Shown here in pieces: positions 1 through 12,891 of a stretch of DNA of 64,000 nucleotides. Under the pieces are notes generated by a model, which worked only from the letters and a program-made list of their open reading frames with translations, was not told where the DNA came from and did no database searches. Source of the DNA: Vitis vinifera (lineage: Eukaryota; Streptophyta; Magnoliopsida; Vitales; Vitaceae); contig NC_081817.1 in NCBI RefSeq assembly GCF_030704535.1, positions 4,101,501-4,165,500 of the forward strand. Reading direction: 5' to 3'. Position numbers and translations under genes: made by a program. How positions within the stretch are numbered: the first letter of the stretch is position 1; each line of letters starts with the position of its first letter.

Positions 1-820
1 GTGACCAATAAAATTATTAAAGGTCCTTGTGTATTGGGCCATGGGTTAAATCTAATAAATTATTTTATTGGTTTTGAATTAATTGTTTTTATATGGATTT
101 AGGTACCCTTTCATAATATGAATTCCTTTTAAATTATTCTAAATTATGTGTGATTTTTATACATGCAAATTAAATTATTTATTTTAATTTATATGTTTGT
201 ATGTGTAAAATATATAGCCTAATTGTTGACATTGTTGACTAAATTTAGTTAGATATATTAAGATTATATCATATAGTATGCATGCAATTGTTGCCTAAAA
301 TTTAGTTAGATATATTAAAATTATATCATATGATTTTAATGTCTAGTGAATCCATATGATTTTTTAAATAATTAAGGAATAGCCACAGCATCCTTAATTA
401 TATATAAAAAATTATATATTAATAAGGATCGCATTATAGACATTAATTGTAATTAACTATATAAATATGATGTTTTACCCCACAGGGTTTTCATTATGTT
501 TATATAATTAATTAGGATAAAATATTAAAATTAATTTTTTCTAATTTACCCACAGGAGTTAGGAAGAATTAATTTAATAAGTTTATCATAAAGATTATAG
601 ACAGAAAATATCAAACTATATTTAGAATAAATTTCATGATTTAATAAAATAGTTTGATAAAGTCTATCATAAAGATAATGAATCTTATTGAATTAAAGAT
701 TTAGCCCACAGGCAATTTTTAATAAAATTAGATTCAATTTTAAGCATGTTCTACATTGGTAAAGCATGAATTTATATTAAAGCCTCAAATTTTTAATAAG
801 CTTCTAATCCTTTTGTGCAG
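1..820 (+). other. Copia leader region, possible leader intron
   Basis: AT-rich, without coding potential. It holds an imperfect internal duplication (about 238-275 and 296-333) and three CCCACAGG-like motifs (about 479, 548, 701). It ends in a pyrimidine stretch and TTTTGTGCAG (811-820), an acceptor-like sequence just before recognisable Gag. Together with the donor-like site in the LTR this fits a spliced leader, as known in other Copia elements such as BARE1. The splicing is inference. Confidence 0.5.
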
Positions 821-3800
821 TTTTACCTAGCATATCTGATATTCGTTGTGAGGTTCCCGAACTTAGAGGAGATAACTTTAAGATATGGAAGGAGAGAATT
901 CTTCTTCAATTAGGGTGCATGGACATAGATTATGCTATAAGGAAAGATGAACCGCATAAGATCACAGATACCAGCACACCTGAACAAATTTTATTGTACG
1001 AACGTTGGGAGAAATCTAATCGCCTTAGCGTAATGTACATTAAGACAAAAATCAGTGCTGGTATACGTGGTTCAATCGAGCAACATGAGAATGTCCGTGA
1101 ATTGCTAAAGGCTATTGACGAGCAATTCGTCACTTCAGATAAAGCCTTGGCAAGCACCCTAATTATGAAGTTCACATCCCTGAAGCTCACCGGTGTAAGA
1201 GGTGTGCATGAACATATCATGGAGATGAGGGACATTGTGGCTCAATTGAAGAAACTCGAGGTAGAAATGTCTGAATCTTTCTTGGTGCACTTTATTCTTA
1301 ACACTCTTCCACCTCAGTATGGACCTTTCAAAATCTCTTACAACACACATAAGGATAAGTGGTCTATCAATGAATTGATGACCATGTGTGTTCAAGAGGA
1401 AGGAAGGTTATTGATGGAACAAGGAGAAAGTGCCATGCTGGTGACGCAAAGGAAAGGAAAGAAAGGAAAATCTCAAGCTAGTCAGAAAGGGAAGCAACAA
1501 ATTCCTCCCAAATCTGACATTAAGAAAGACGAAAAGTGTTTTTTCTGTAAAAAGAAAGGACACGTGAAGAAGAAATGTCTGAAATTTCAGAATTGGCTTG
1601 AGAAGAAAGGTAACCCTACCTCATTTGTTTGCTATGAATCTAATATGGTTAATGTAAATACCAACACATGGTGGATTGATTCTGGATCTACAATCCACAT
1701 TTCAAATTCCTTGCAGGGTATGCAAAACCTAAGGAAGCCAGTGACAAGTGAGCAATTCATCTTATCCGGAAACAAGATGGGCTCGCATGTGGAAGCAATA
1801 GGGATATGTTATTTAACTTTAAATAGTGGTTTTGTTTTAGAATTGCAAAAGACTTTTTATGTACCAAGTTTCTCACGAAACTTGATTTCAGTTTCTAGAC
1901 TTGTACCGTTTGGATATTCCTTTCATTTTTCAGAAACATCTTTCAGTTTGATTTATAAATCTGAATGTGTTGGGAATGGTATCTTGTCTGATGGTCTTTA
2001 TTGTATATTCTTACAAAATGATACTGCTCATAATTCATTGCATGTCCAAACTGGCATTAAGAGATGTGTTGTAAAAGAGGATTCCTCTACATTGTGGCAC
2101 CGGAGATTAGGTCATATCTCCATAGATAGAATCAAAAGATTGGTGAATGATGGGGTACTTAGTACTCTAGATTTTACTGACTTTGAGACTTGTGTGGACT
2201 GCATTAAGGGTAAGCAGACCAATAAGTCAAAGAGAAGTGCTACTAGGAGTTCCACCATACTAGAGATCATACATACTGATATATGTAGTCTTGACATGGA
2301 CTCTCATGGTCAGAAATACTTCATCTCTTTCATAGATGATTTCTCACGATACATGTATCTCTACATACTTCATAATAAAAATGAAGCTTTAGATGCCTTT
2401 AAAGTCTTCAAGGCAGAAGTAGAGAAACAATATGGTAAACAAATTAAGATTGTGAGATCAGATAGAGGTGGAGAATATTATGGTAGATACTTGGAAGATG
2501 GACAATCACCTGGGCCATTTGCGAAGTTTCTTCAAGAGCATGGGATTGTTGCCCAATACACCATGCCTGGTTCTCCAGACCAAAATGGTGTAGCAGAAAG
2601 AAGAAACCGAACTTTATTGGACATGGTGAGGAGTATGCTTAGCAGCTCAAAACTTCCTAAATTCTTGTGGACTGAAGCACTTAAGACAGCTGTGTATATA
2701 TTAAACCGAGTTCCAACCAAGGTTGTCCCAAAGACGCCATTTGAGTTATTGAAAGGTTGGAAACCGAGTTTGCGACATATGCGTGTTTGGGGATGCTCGT
2801 CTGAAGTGAGAATTTATAATCCACAGGAGAAGAAACTGGACCCAAGGACTATTAGTGGGTATTTCATTGGATATGCTGAAAAGTCTAAGGGGTACAGATT
2901 TTACTGTCCATCTCACAGCACTAGGATTGTGGAATCGAGAAATGCTAAATTTCTTGAATATGACTTGGTCAGTGGGAGCGATCAATTTAGAAACATAGTT
3001 TCTGATATTGATCATACAGAGTCTCAACCTTCCACTTCAAGTGATAGATTGTTTATTGTTCATAACACCCCTCAAGTACAAACGGGTGTTGAACGAACAA
3101 TCGATGAAGTTCAACCAGTCATTGAAGTTCCACAAGTTGTTGACAACATTCCAGTAGACCAAGTTGATCAGGAGTTGCCTAACACTTCTGAACAACAAGT
3201 TGAACCTCATACTTCCTCGGAAGATATTGGTACAACCTTAAGAAGGTCTGCTCGAACTAAGAGGTCAGCAATTCCTAGTGATTATGTAGTGTATCTACAA
3301 GAATCTGACTATAATATAGGAGCCGAAAATGATCCCGAATCATTTTCACAAGCCATGAGTTGCAAAGAATCTGAATTGTGGTACAATGCCATGAAGGATG
3401 AGATGAGTTCCATGAAGTGCAACGATGTTTGGGACCTTGTTGAGTTGCCTAATGGTGTGAAAACCATTGGTTGTAAATGGGTTTTTAAGACAAAGAAAGA
3501 CTCATTAGGCAACATTGAGAGATACAAGGCCAGACTTGTTGCAAAGGGGTTCACTCAGAAAGAAGGAATCGATTACACGGAAACCTTTTCTCCTGTATCT
3601 AAGAAAGATTCCTTGCGCATTATATTGGCATTAGTAGCCCACTTTGATTTAGAATTGCAACAAATGGATGTGAAAACTGCATTTCTTAATGGAGAGCTAG
3701 AGGAGGAGGTTTACATGAAACAACCTGAAGGATTCCCCTCTAGTGATGGTGAGCAATTGGTTTGTAAGCTTAAGAAATCCATATACGGTTTAAAACAAGC

Positions 3801-5191
3801 ATCCCGCCAATGGTATTTAAAATTCCATAACATAATTTCTTCATTTGGTTTTGTTGAAAATGTTATGGATCAATGCATATACCTTAAGGTTAGTGGGAGT
3901 AAAGTTTGTTTTCTTGTTTTATACGTGGATGACATCTTACTTGCAACCAATGATAAGGGTTTACTTCATGAGGTAAAACAATTCCTCTCTAAAAATTTCG
4001 ACATGAAGGATATGGGCGAGGCATCTTATGTCATTGGCATTAAGATCCATAGAGACAGATTTAAAGGTATCTTAGGTTTGTCTCAAGAAACCTATATCAA
4101 TAAAGTTTTAGAGAGATTTCGGATGAAGAATTGTTCACCTAGTGTTTCTCCTATAGTGAAAGGTGATAGGTTCAATCTGGACCAATGCCCGAAAAACGAT
4201 CTTGAGAGGGAACAAATGAAGAACATTCCATATGCTTCTGCAGTCGGAAGTTTGATGTATGCTCAGGTCTGCACAAGGCCTGACATTGCATTTGCTGTTG
4301 GAATGTTAGGACGATATCAGAGTAACCCAGGTATAGACCACTGGAAAGCTGCAAAGAAAGTGATGAGATATCTTCAAGGAACCAAAGATTACAAGCTTAT
4401 GTACAGACGAACAAGCAATTTAGAGGTAGTTGGCTACTCAGATTCAGACTTTGCTGGCTGTGTTGATTCACGTAAATCAACATCTGGATACATTTTTATA
4501 TTGGCCAGTGGAGCTATATCTTGGAGGAGCGTTAAGCAGACCATGACTGCTACTTCTACTATGGAAGCTGAGTTCATTTCTTGTTTTGAGGCTACTTCAC
4601 ATGGTGTATGGCTTAAGAGTTTCATTTCCGGGCTTAGAGTTATGGATTCAATATCTAGGCCATTGAGTATATATTGCGACAATTCAGCTGCAGTCTTTAT
4701 GGCAAAGAACAATAAAAGTGGAAGTCGAAGCAAACACATCGACATTAAGTATCTAGCCATAAGAGAACGTGTTAAAGAAAAGAAAGTGGTTATTGAGCAC
4801 ATTAGCACTGAATTGATGATTGCTGATCCTTTGACTAAGGGCATGCCACCGTTGAAATTCAAGGATCATGTAATGAACATGGGGCTTAGTTCCCCTATGT
4901 AGTTTTATTGTACAAACTCTTATTATGATGTTTTCTCATATTGATGTGCACCTTTATTTAATTTTGAGAAAATTCAACTTCATTGGACCAAGAATGAACA
5001 TAGGGTTTATTCATTAAGCAATATTGCCACATAAAGTAAAATGTTAAGAAATGAATACATTGTAATACATGGAAGATAACACTCGTTATAAAGAGGACTT
5101 ATCGCCATGATTCATATATTTGTTACTTAATGCGGAAAAATGATGATCTAAGATAGGACATGAGGTTAAAAGTGTGGACCAAGTGGGAGAA

Positions 5192-5533
5192 TGTTATCAA
5201 ATCACCCACGTTCCGCTGCCCTGAAGTGGTCCAACACTTGGCCACGTCCTTCATCATGTAGCTGCTGTTAAGGAGCACGTTTCTCTCAACTGCTCATCGT
5301 GTGGCAAATCAGAGAAACGTGGCTTTGATGGGAAGCCACGTTTTCTTTGTATTTTAAATATCGGTCTTGGTCCCGAGCTCCTCTCTCATGCTGCTGAAAA
5401 TCTTCAGAAACTACACCATCCATAAGGAGAGATAGAGTTTTGGAAACCAAAGACTTGCAACCCAACAATGGCTGGAGGTAAGTATGGCATAAGTTACAAA
5501 TTAAGATTGTTTATATGCATTATGAATTGCTCA
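5192..5533 (+). repeat. 3' LTR of the Copia element
   Basis: It starts TGTTATCAAATC directly after the purine tract and ends near TGCTCA, where the sequence rejoins the intron found in UGT gene C at about 39546. The start fits the TG rule; the end is uncertain by two or three bases. An ATG followed by a donor-like GGTAAGT lies at 5468-5483. That gives a possible LTR first exon for the element, and possibly a read-out exon into the UGT gene. Confidence 0.8.
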
Positions 5534-5565
5534 CACTTTCTCCTTTTTTTTTTTTGATATCTCAG

Positions 5566-6467
5566 ATTCTAGGCTAGAAGAGCCACTGCAAGAGTTTCCT
5601 CCCCTCAGAATCAAAGATATTCCAGCGATCCATACATGCGAGCTGGAAGCTTTTTATCAACTAGTGGCAGCAATGGTCAATGAAAGTAAGGCCTCCTCGG
5701 GGATCATTTGGAATTCCTTTGAAGACCTTGAACAATCTGCACTAGCCACAATCCACCAAGACTTTCATATCCCTATCTTCCCTATAGGCCCATTTCATAA
5801 ATATTCACCAACTTCAACTACCTTATCAATCCAAGACCATAGCTCTATTGCTTGGCTAGACACACAAGCACCCAATTCTGTGGTCTATGTGAGCTTTGGG
5901 AGCATTGCAGGATTGGATGAAACTGATTTTATAGAGATGGCTTGGGGACTAGCCAACAGTAAACAACCCTTCTTATGGGTGGTTCGACCTGGGTTCATCC
6001 GTGGCTCAGAATGGCTTGAACCACTGCCAAGTGGGTTCCTAGAGACCATTGGTGGAAGGGGACACATTGTGAAATGGGCTCCTCAACATGAAGTGTTGGC
6101 TCATCCTGCTGTTGGAGCATTTTGTACTCATAGTGGCTGGAATTCCACGTTGGAGAGTATTAGTGAGGGAGTCCCTATGATTTGTTTGCCTTGTTTTTCT
6201 GACCAAAAAGTGAATGCGCGGTATGTAAGCCAAGTTTGGAGAGTTGGGGTGCAATTGGAGAATGGCCTGAAAAGAGGGGAAATAGAAGGGGCAATCAGAA
6301 GACTAATGGTGGAGAAATCAGGGCAGGAAATAAGAGACAGATGCATTGCCCTGAAGGAGAAGGCAAATCTTTGTCTAAAGCAAGGTGGCTCTTCATACCA
6401 AACCCTTGAGGACTTGATTAGTTACATCTCATCCTTTTTCTTCCAGTTTCAAGCAACTTCTTCATGA
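5566..6467 (+). CDS. UGT gene A, exon 2 (UGT76-like UDP-glycosyltransferase, partial in window)
   Basis: This encodes the C-terminal, sugar-donor-binding half of a plant family-1 glycosyltransferase, a cytosolic enzyme moving a sugar from UDP-sugar to a small molecule. The exon opens after TATCTCAG at 5565 in phase 1, exactly as in gene C, and ends with TGA at 6465-6467. The 44-residue PSPG box starts WAPQHEVLAHPAVG, keeps HSGWNS and ends SDQ; a final Gln usually goes with UDP-glucose. The box has Cys where most UGTs have Trp at position 17. Exon 1 must lie left of the window beyond the Copia insertion. The protein part is nearly identical to gene C (about four residue changes seen). Acceptor specificity cannot be read from sequence. 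The intronic retroelement may reduce normal expression. Confidence 0.9.
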
Positions 6468-7124
6468 TTACTGGAGGGTCTTTTATAATTGTTGTAGCGT
6501 ATTATAAGCTGGTCATTAGCTAGATTTTCTATTTTTCCTCAAATTGTGACTGTTCTGCACCCACATGGGTTACCAAAATAAACCACTAAAATTGTGGAGT
6601 TTACATGCACCGGAGAAAGGGCGTTTGCTAATATTTCCTGATCATGGATTCATGGTATCATTGCGAAGTAAACTAATTTAATGCACTGTTCCCAGTCAAC
6701 AAATTTTAGAAAACCATAAAACTTACACGTGAGGGAAAAATGTGGTAAATGGCAATCGAAAGCCCCAAACCATATTCTGTTTGCTAGACGCTATCGTGTG
6801 ATCCCCCAGTAAACACAGTATAAAAAACTCCACTTTTCAAAAAATTATATAGCATCGCAGTAACGATTAATCAATAAGAGAAGCAAGTCAAAAAGCACTT
6901 TGGGAAACAGATCATTTTAGCCTCCTGTATTTATTGGATTTTGTTTGTTCCATTGAAGCCAGGGCCAATTCGAACGCAGCAGAAACTGGTCCCAATCCTC
7001 ATAAATAATAGGCACCGTTTGCACCAACCTCCAATTATGCCTCCATAATTGTCTACTCACTAGGCCAAGTTTTCTGGGAAGATCTAGACAACTTCGAAAC
7101 TGAGAGAACACCCAGCCAAGCACC
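6468..7124 (+). promoter_or_regulatory. UGT A 3' end and UGT B upstream region
   Basis: A 657-bp spacer between gene A stop and gene B start. It carries the 3' UTR of A and the upstream region of B. Candidate TATA elements are TATAAAAAA at 6819 and ATAAATAATA at 7001; neither is certain. The same spacer follows gene C (40504-41180). The gene A version lacks about 23 bp present in C near 40540. No additional gene is visible. Confidence 0.4.
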
Positions 7125-8716
7125 ATGGAGAACTCAAGAGAAACCCATCAACAGAAGAAGGGTTTCCGACTGGTACTGTTTCCACTGCCCCTACAAGGTC
7201 ACCTAAACCCCATGCTTCTTCTTGCAAATATTCTGCATGCCAAAGGCTTCTCTATCACCATCATCCACACCCACTTCAACTCTCCCAACCCTGCCAACTA
7301 TCCCCTCTTCACCTTCCATTCAATCCCGGACGGCTTGTCTAAAACCGAAGCCTCCACCGCAGATGTCATAGCTCTCCTCTCACTCCTCAACATCAACTGC
7401 GTCGCGCCTTTCCGGGATTGCTTGTCTCAGTTATTATCTAATCCTTCAGAGGAGCCTATCGCTTGCTTAATCACAGACGCTGTATGGCACTTCACCCAGG
7501 CTGTTGCCAACAGCCTTAAGCTCCCTAGGATGGTGTTACGCACCAGTAGTGTCTCTTCATTTCTTGCTGTTGCTGCCATGCCATATCTGCAGAAAAGTGG
7601 GTACCTCCCCATAAAAGGTGAGTTTCTAATTGAGTAATTCCATGAAACCATAATTACAACCATTCAACAGACACAAATGTACACTGTTCTATGCCCATAG
7701 GCTTGAGCTGGTCTAATCATCAGTCAGTGATCATACACATCAAGGGATAAATATATGTATTCTGATCCTCTATGTTTGCTCCATGGGGAATTCATATGCA
7801 TTTTCCTTTTCTCTTCTCAGATTCTCAACTAGAGTCATCAGTGCCGGAGCTTCTTCCACTCAAAGTCAAGGACCTTCCAGTGATCAACACTCGGAACCCA
7901 GAAGATTTTTATCAATTATTTGTTAGCGCGATCAAAGAAACCAAGGCTTCTTCCGGGCTAATCTGGAACTCCTTCGAGGATCTTGAAGAATCTGCACTTG
8001 TCAGACTTCACCAAGATTTTCCTATCCCATTGTTCCCAGTAGGCCCATTTCAGAAATACTTCCCAACCTCTTCAAGTAGTTTACTAGCACATGACCACAG
8101 TTCCATTACCTGGCTAGACACACAAACACCTAAATCTGTGATCTATGTGAGCTTTGGGAGTATTGCGACAATGGATGAGAATGAATTTCTGGAGATGGCT
8201 TGGGGGCTAGCCAACAGCAATCAGCCCTTCTTGTGGGTGGTTCGACCAGGGTTAATCCGTAGTTATGAATGGCTTGAATCACTGCCAAACGGGTTCCTTG
8301 AGATGATAGGTGGAAGGGGACATATTGTGAAATGGGCTCCTCAACAAGAAGTTCTTGCTCATCCCGCCACGGGAGGGTTTTGGACTCATAATGGATGGAA
8401 TTCCACGTTGGAGAGTATTTGTGAAGGGGTTCCAATGATTTGTCTGCCTTATTCTGGGGACCAAAGGGTGAACGCGAGGTATGTGAGCCAAGTTTGGGGA
8501 GTTGGGTTGCAATTAGAGAGTGGGTTGGAGAGAGGGGAGATAGAGAGAACAATCAGAAGACTTATGGTGGAGGAAGAAGGGCAGGAAATTAGACGTAGAA
8601 GCATTGAGTTGAAGGAGAAGGCAGACTTGTGTCTAAAGCAAGGTGGTTCTTCACACCAATCCCTCGAGAGCTTGATTAGTTACCTCTCATCTTTCAAGGG
8701 ACTCCTTCATAATTAA
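7125..8716 (+). CDS. UGT gene B, UGT76-like UDP-glycosyltransferase (2 exons)
   Basis: Two exons, 7125-7617 and 7821-8716, with a 203-bp GT-AG intron in phase 1 (AAAAG|GTGAG and CTTCTCAG|ATTCT) give a 462-residue protein, the usual length for plant family-1 UGTs. The N-terminal acceptor half has the catalytic His26 in PLQGHLNPM and the partner Asp118 in LITDAVWHF. The C-terminal half has the PSPG box at 336-379, with Trp22, Asp43 and Gln44 of the box in place, favouring UDP-glucose. No signal peptide or membrane anchor is visible, so it is cytosolic. It is the only copy in its block without a large element in the intron and looks intact. The UGT76 label rests on overall similarity recalled by eye; substrate could be a hormone, phenolic or monoterpenol. 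Confidence 0.93.
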
Positions 8717-9018
8717 GTTCTAGATGGTCTTCTGTTATTGTTAGGAATTCTCCTGAGCGAGGTTTCCAAATAGGCTGGTTCTGTTTCTCACAAACGATCC
8801 GTTGTCTTGATTACTTCTTTAAGATTGTGCTTAAATATTATTTCATACTATTACCACATTGATGATCACTATACTCCTACGTAAAAAAAAAATTTAGAGG
8901 TGATTTCTAGCAATTCTCCGATTAATTACCCTCAGTTTCTAGTACCACTATTTTATAATAACTGGATACAAATATGTCAGATTGATGACTGCTTCTTAAG
9001 TTATCCTTAAATGTATAA
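8717..9018. other. 3' UTR and flank of UGT gene B
   Basis: Non-coding; collinear with 62705-63006 after gene D. No obvious polyadenylation signal stands out and no further gene is visible. Confidence 0.5.
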
Positions 9019-9127
9019 GAGCTCGTTTGATAGTGATTTTAGGAAAAACTTTTAATATTTGAAATTTTTATTATTCAAGTATTAAAAATATTAAAAACGT
9101 TTTATAAAATTACTCCCGAACGCGCTC
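9019..9127. mobile_element. Tourist-like MITE (109 bp)
   Basis: Imperfect terminal inverted repeats (GAGCTCGTTTGATAGTGATTTT at the left, matched by the reverse complement of AAAATTACTCCCGAACGCGCTC at the right) are flanked by TAA on both sides. A TAA duplication is the signature of PIF/Harbinger-derived MITEs. The same copy occurs after gene D (about 63007-63126), so it predates the duplication. Confidence 0.6.
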
Positions 9128-9148
9128 TAAGTCAAAATTGTTGTTGGG

Positions 9149-9514
9149 GTTGTTGGTTCCATTTTAACTTTTTTAAATTATATTGTCAAGTCAAGGAAGC
9201 GCACTAAAATACTTGGAAAACCATGTTTGGGCTCCTTCATTTATTGGATTGTGTATGTTCATTCACATGGGTTGTTGGTTCCATTTTAACTTTTTTAAAT
9301 TATATTGTCAAGTCAAGGAAGCGCACTAAAATACTTGGAAAACCATGTTTGGGCTCTTTCATTTATTGGATTGTGTCTGTTCATTCACATGGGTTGTTGG
9401 TTCCATTTTAACTTTTTTAAATTATATTGTCAAGTCAAGGAAGCGCACTAAAATACTTGGAAAACCATGTTTGGGCTCCTTCATTTATTGGATTGTGTCT
9501 GTTCATTCACATGG
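9149..9514 (+). repeat. Three tandem copies of a 122-bp unit
   Basis: GTTGTTGGTTCCATTTT recurs at 9149, 9271 and 9393, a period of exactly 122 bp, with almost no divergence between units. The duplicate block carries a single unit at about 63145-63270. The expansion therefore followed, or was lost after, the segmental duplication. Short open frames crossing it are repeat artefacts. Confidence 0.92.
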
Positions 9515-11991
9515 GCTTAGATCCAAGTTGTACAAAAATTGGTTTAGTTGGATTTGCAGTTTTCCACCTAACTTTCAAGATATTGAGTGAGAGATAACAC
9601 CAAAACTGAGCAGACAATGCTCAGCTAAGCACCATGGAGTGATTATTTCATTGAACTAATATGTACATACCACTTTCCTATGAATCTTGTCTCTCACAAT
9701 TTAACTTTAGATGAACCCTAGGCAGCTGAAAGGAACTTCTAATTCGATTACTGGTGAAGCAATAAAGTTGGAAGAAACATACAAATAATTATAATCCATA
9801 AATACTCATATTTAACAAAATAAAGACTCCTAATAATAAAACATGGAAACCTTCTCGTACTCTAATATTTGAATATAGAAACTAAATTAATCATTCAAAT
9901 AAAAATGTTCTCTTTGATTTTTAAAAACTAAATCTAGTTCTAATTTTAGAAACTTCCTAAATCAAGTTTAACTTTCTATCATGCCCTGTAAACTTGATTT
10001 GTAACTCCAAGCACCAAGCACCATTCTTAACCATTTATAATCTTCAAATTTGAAACATTTTGTAAAAATATCCACAATTTGATTATGAGAATTTGCAAAT
10101 TTTAATTACACTTTCTTTTTCATGATGGACTCCTTGACAAAATGAAATTTTGTATCAATGTGATTGCTTTGATCATGAAAAATCAATGACTTCTTACCCT
10201 CTTGTTACTTGTAACTCTTTGGTATCAAATTTGCTTTGCATCTCCCTATTTTTCCTTTTACGTTCTTCTTTGTTTCCAATACTTATTTTAATTGTTTTTT
10301 TTTCCTTTTAGAAGGGATTTTAGTTTCCATGTGTCATTCTTTCTCATTGCTTTTATTTCCATAACATTTTGTCATGTCTTATCTTAAATTACTGCTTTAT
10401 AATCTATTGGTTCATAATTTGTAGAAAGATAAAAGAGAATTAAATTATTTTGAATATTATATGTTACCTTATTAATATTTTCTTACTATTTAACATACTT
10501 TGAGCGATGTCAAGAGTAGTTTCATTTTTTTTTTTCTCTCTATTATACTATTTATTGTGGAGGATATGAAATCGTTAAAGTCGACAAATTTTATAAGCTT
10601 TACAATATTTTTCAAATTGGACCTTATATGTCTACATGGATGAATTTAATTTAGAGGCTTTTTTACTCTTGTAATTATTTCCTTTGGAAAAATTTTTTGA
10701 GCATGTTTTTCAAGTAAGGGTCCTTTACATAATTGATCCATAAAAAGTAATTCTTTCACCAGTTTCTTCTCTGTTAGCAACTTCAATATTCTAAAACTAA
10801 GATGTCTAAATCTTAAGTGTCAAATCCAAGAGGAATAATGGACATAAGATTTTAAACATTTTACAACAACAATTTCAATGTACAACAAAAAACATTCAAT
10901 TTCTTGTTATGAGCATATTAACAATTAAATTGGCATATTATTGACCTCGTACTGAGAGACTTTGAATTTCATATGAATATCATAACACTTTTCTACGAGT
11001 TGACCCAAACTTAATATATTATTTTTCATGTTGAACACATAATAGATGTTCAAAATAAATTAATGTCTTTCATTTTTCAAACAAATTCAGATTTTACCTT
11101 TGCCTTTTCATCAAAACTCATCCAAATATGACATAACCATTTTTGGATTCCTCAAGTGCTTCAAAAAGATATTTTTAATATCTACATATGATTGTTTATT
11201 TCAATGTCAAGATACCAAGTGTTTTTTTCCTTACTTTTCTCACTTATATACCAACAATAAAGTAGGTTGTTCTTGATTTTGCTTTTCATAATATATATAT
11301 AGACTAACATTAAATTTGAGATTTATTTATCATACATGATTATAACTTATATATTGTGTCATCTTCCACATCCTCATGAATAATATGAGTCTTAACTTGT
11401 TCCTTCATTGTTTGATGAATTCAAATCACTTCTTCTTCTATAATCTTGACCATAACCATGTATACGACTATGCCCATGATTATTTTGACTTCTTTCATTA
11501 TCAAAATTTTCTTCATTCTCCTTTAATATAAGTTTAATTTGTTTATAGAATTTGCTCAAGTTTTTGTTAGTTCTCATTTTTAATCTTTTCATGAACTTGC
11601 AATGACAACATAAGTTACTCAATGGCCATGAAATCTAAATCTTTAGATTCTTCAATGGCCACAACAACATAATCGAATTTTGAATATGTATATGAATATG
11701 GAAGTATTTTTTTCAATAACATGAATGTCATTTAAACTTTCATTGTGTCTTTTAAATAGAAGATTGTTTCATTCTTTTACATTCAAACTTTGAAATTTCA
11801 TTTTTATATGCTTTGTAATATCTCACAAGCTTCTTTTAAGGTGGTTGTATTTGAAATCTTCTCAAAAGTACATTCATCCATTATTTAATAGATGGTGGGA
11901 AAAGGTTTCTTGTCTTTCCTTATGTCTTTTAAAAAAGCCTTTTGATTTAGGAATAAAGTTGTTTTGACTCTTATAACCTTTTTGTTACATG

Positions 11992-12891
11992 TGTAAAATT
12001 CCCACACAAGTTTTCGTGTCTATGTAGCGCTTTGAAGCTCTCGAAGCTAACAACTTTTCCCTACAAGATGACAACAACATACAAGATCCACATGAGGTTT
12101 ACAAGGCACCAACCCCAACTTGTATTTTATTAACTTACTAAATAAGAATACAAGACTTTAGCCAGACTCCCACAATAACTTCAGTGAGTTGAGGCTTCTC
12201 TCATGATCTTCCTTTTTAGATCTCTGTTATGAGGCTCTTTGTAGTCTTTATTTAAAGAGTGGCTTTACCCACTCTTTGTTAGACTAAGATTACACATCTT
12301 AGTTCTAATGGGACTCTTACTGATAGGTTGTGGCACTAACCACTCCTACAAGGGCTCAAAGTCCCACTTTTACTTAGACTACAATTATAATAGGCATTAA
12401 GACTCCCACTCATGCTTAATTTGTAATCCCACTTTGAGTCCAACTCTTTGTGCTACTACCACGTACATCTATATATATGGTTCATGTATACGCCAGAACC
12501 TCTTTTGGTATACATATCTAGATTGCATTCGTATCGAGGCAACATGTTCTTGCATCCGTCTTGTTGTTGCTACAACTCCATACCTTGTCTAAGTTCTATT
12601 CTTAGTGCAACAACATGTCATGACATTGTGCTCATGACTCTCCATGCACAAGGCATTGCGCCCTTATGTATTGAATCTGAGTTGGCATCGCTACTTCGTA
12701 TCGATATGCCTATCTATGTCTTTCTTAGTGTTGCACTTGCCATGACATTGCACCCATGGCTCACCAAGTCGTCTTCCTTTACAAGACGTTGTGCCCTTGT
12801 ACAACTTTGTTGTTGTCATAGGTTACTCATGAGGCTAAGGTGCTGCCTTATGAGACCTTAGTGTTGCATGGTCCATATCAAGGGGCTAACA
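11992..12891 (-). repeat. 3' LTR of the Gypsy fossil
   Basis: Pairs with 15159-16030. Short open frames within it have no coding support. Confidence 0.7.

Larger units (their letters stand above)
1..5533 (+). mobile_element. Copia LTR retrotransposon in the intron of UGT gene A (5' end outside window)
   Basis: Domain order Gag, protease, integrase, reverse transcriptase, RNase H marks Ty1/Copia. The gag-pol frame is open over about 1,327 codons (919-4902), so the coding part looks whole with no visible break. Visible motifs are a CCHC knuckle (residues 207-220), the protease DSG, an integrase HHCC region, the RT motif YVDD and a C-terminal ADPLTKGMP. Recognisable Gag sequence begins upstream of the first ATG, near 820. 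A purine tract precedes the 3' LTR. The 5' LTR lies left of the window, so LTR divergence cannot be used for dating. The paralogous intron of UGT gene C lacks the element, so it is probably younger than the local UGT duplication. Confidence 0.93.
5536..10250 (+). repeat. Segmental duplication, block 1 (UGT A exon 2, UGT B, 3' flank)
   Basis: Matches 39546-64000 in the same order and orientation once the MULE at 41812-61734 is removed. By eye the exons differ at about 1 percent of positions. The match runs to the last base of the window (64000 equals 10250), so the true unit may extend further. The shared left end is masked by the Copia insertion. Confidence 0.92.

Noticed and set aside
9223-9590. 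Two overlapping 62- and 81-codon frames
   Set aside because: They are created by the 122-bp tandem repeat and repeat the same peptide.
12448-12861. 137-codon frame with many Cys residues
   Set aside because: Lies within an LTR of the Gypsy fossil, and the related stretch in the other LTR does not keep it.
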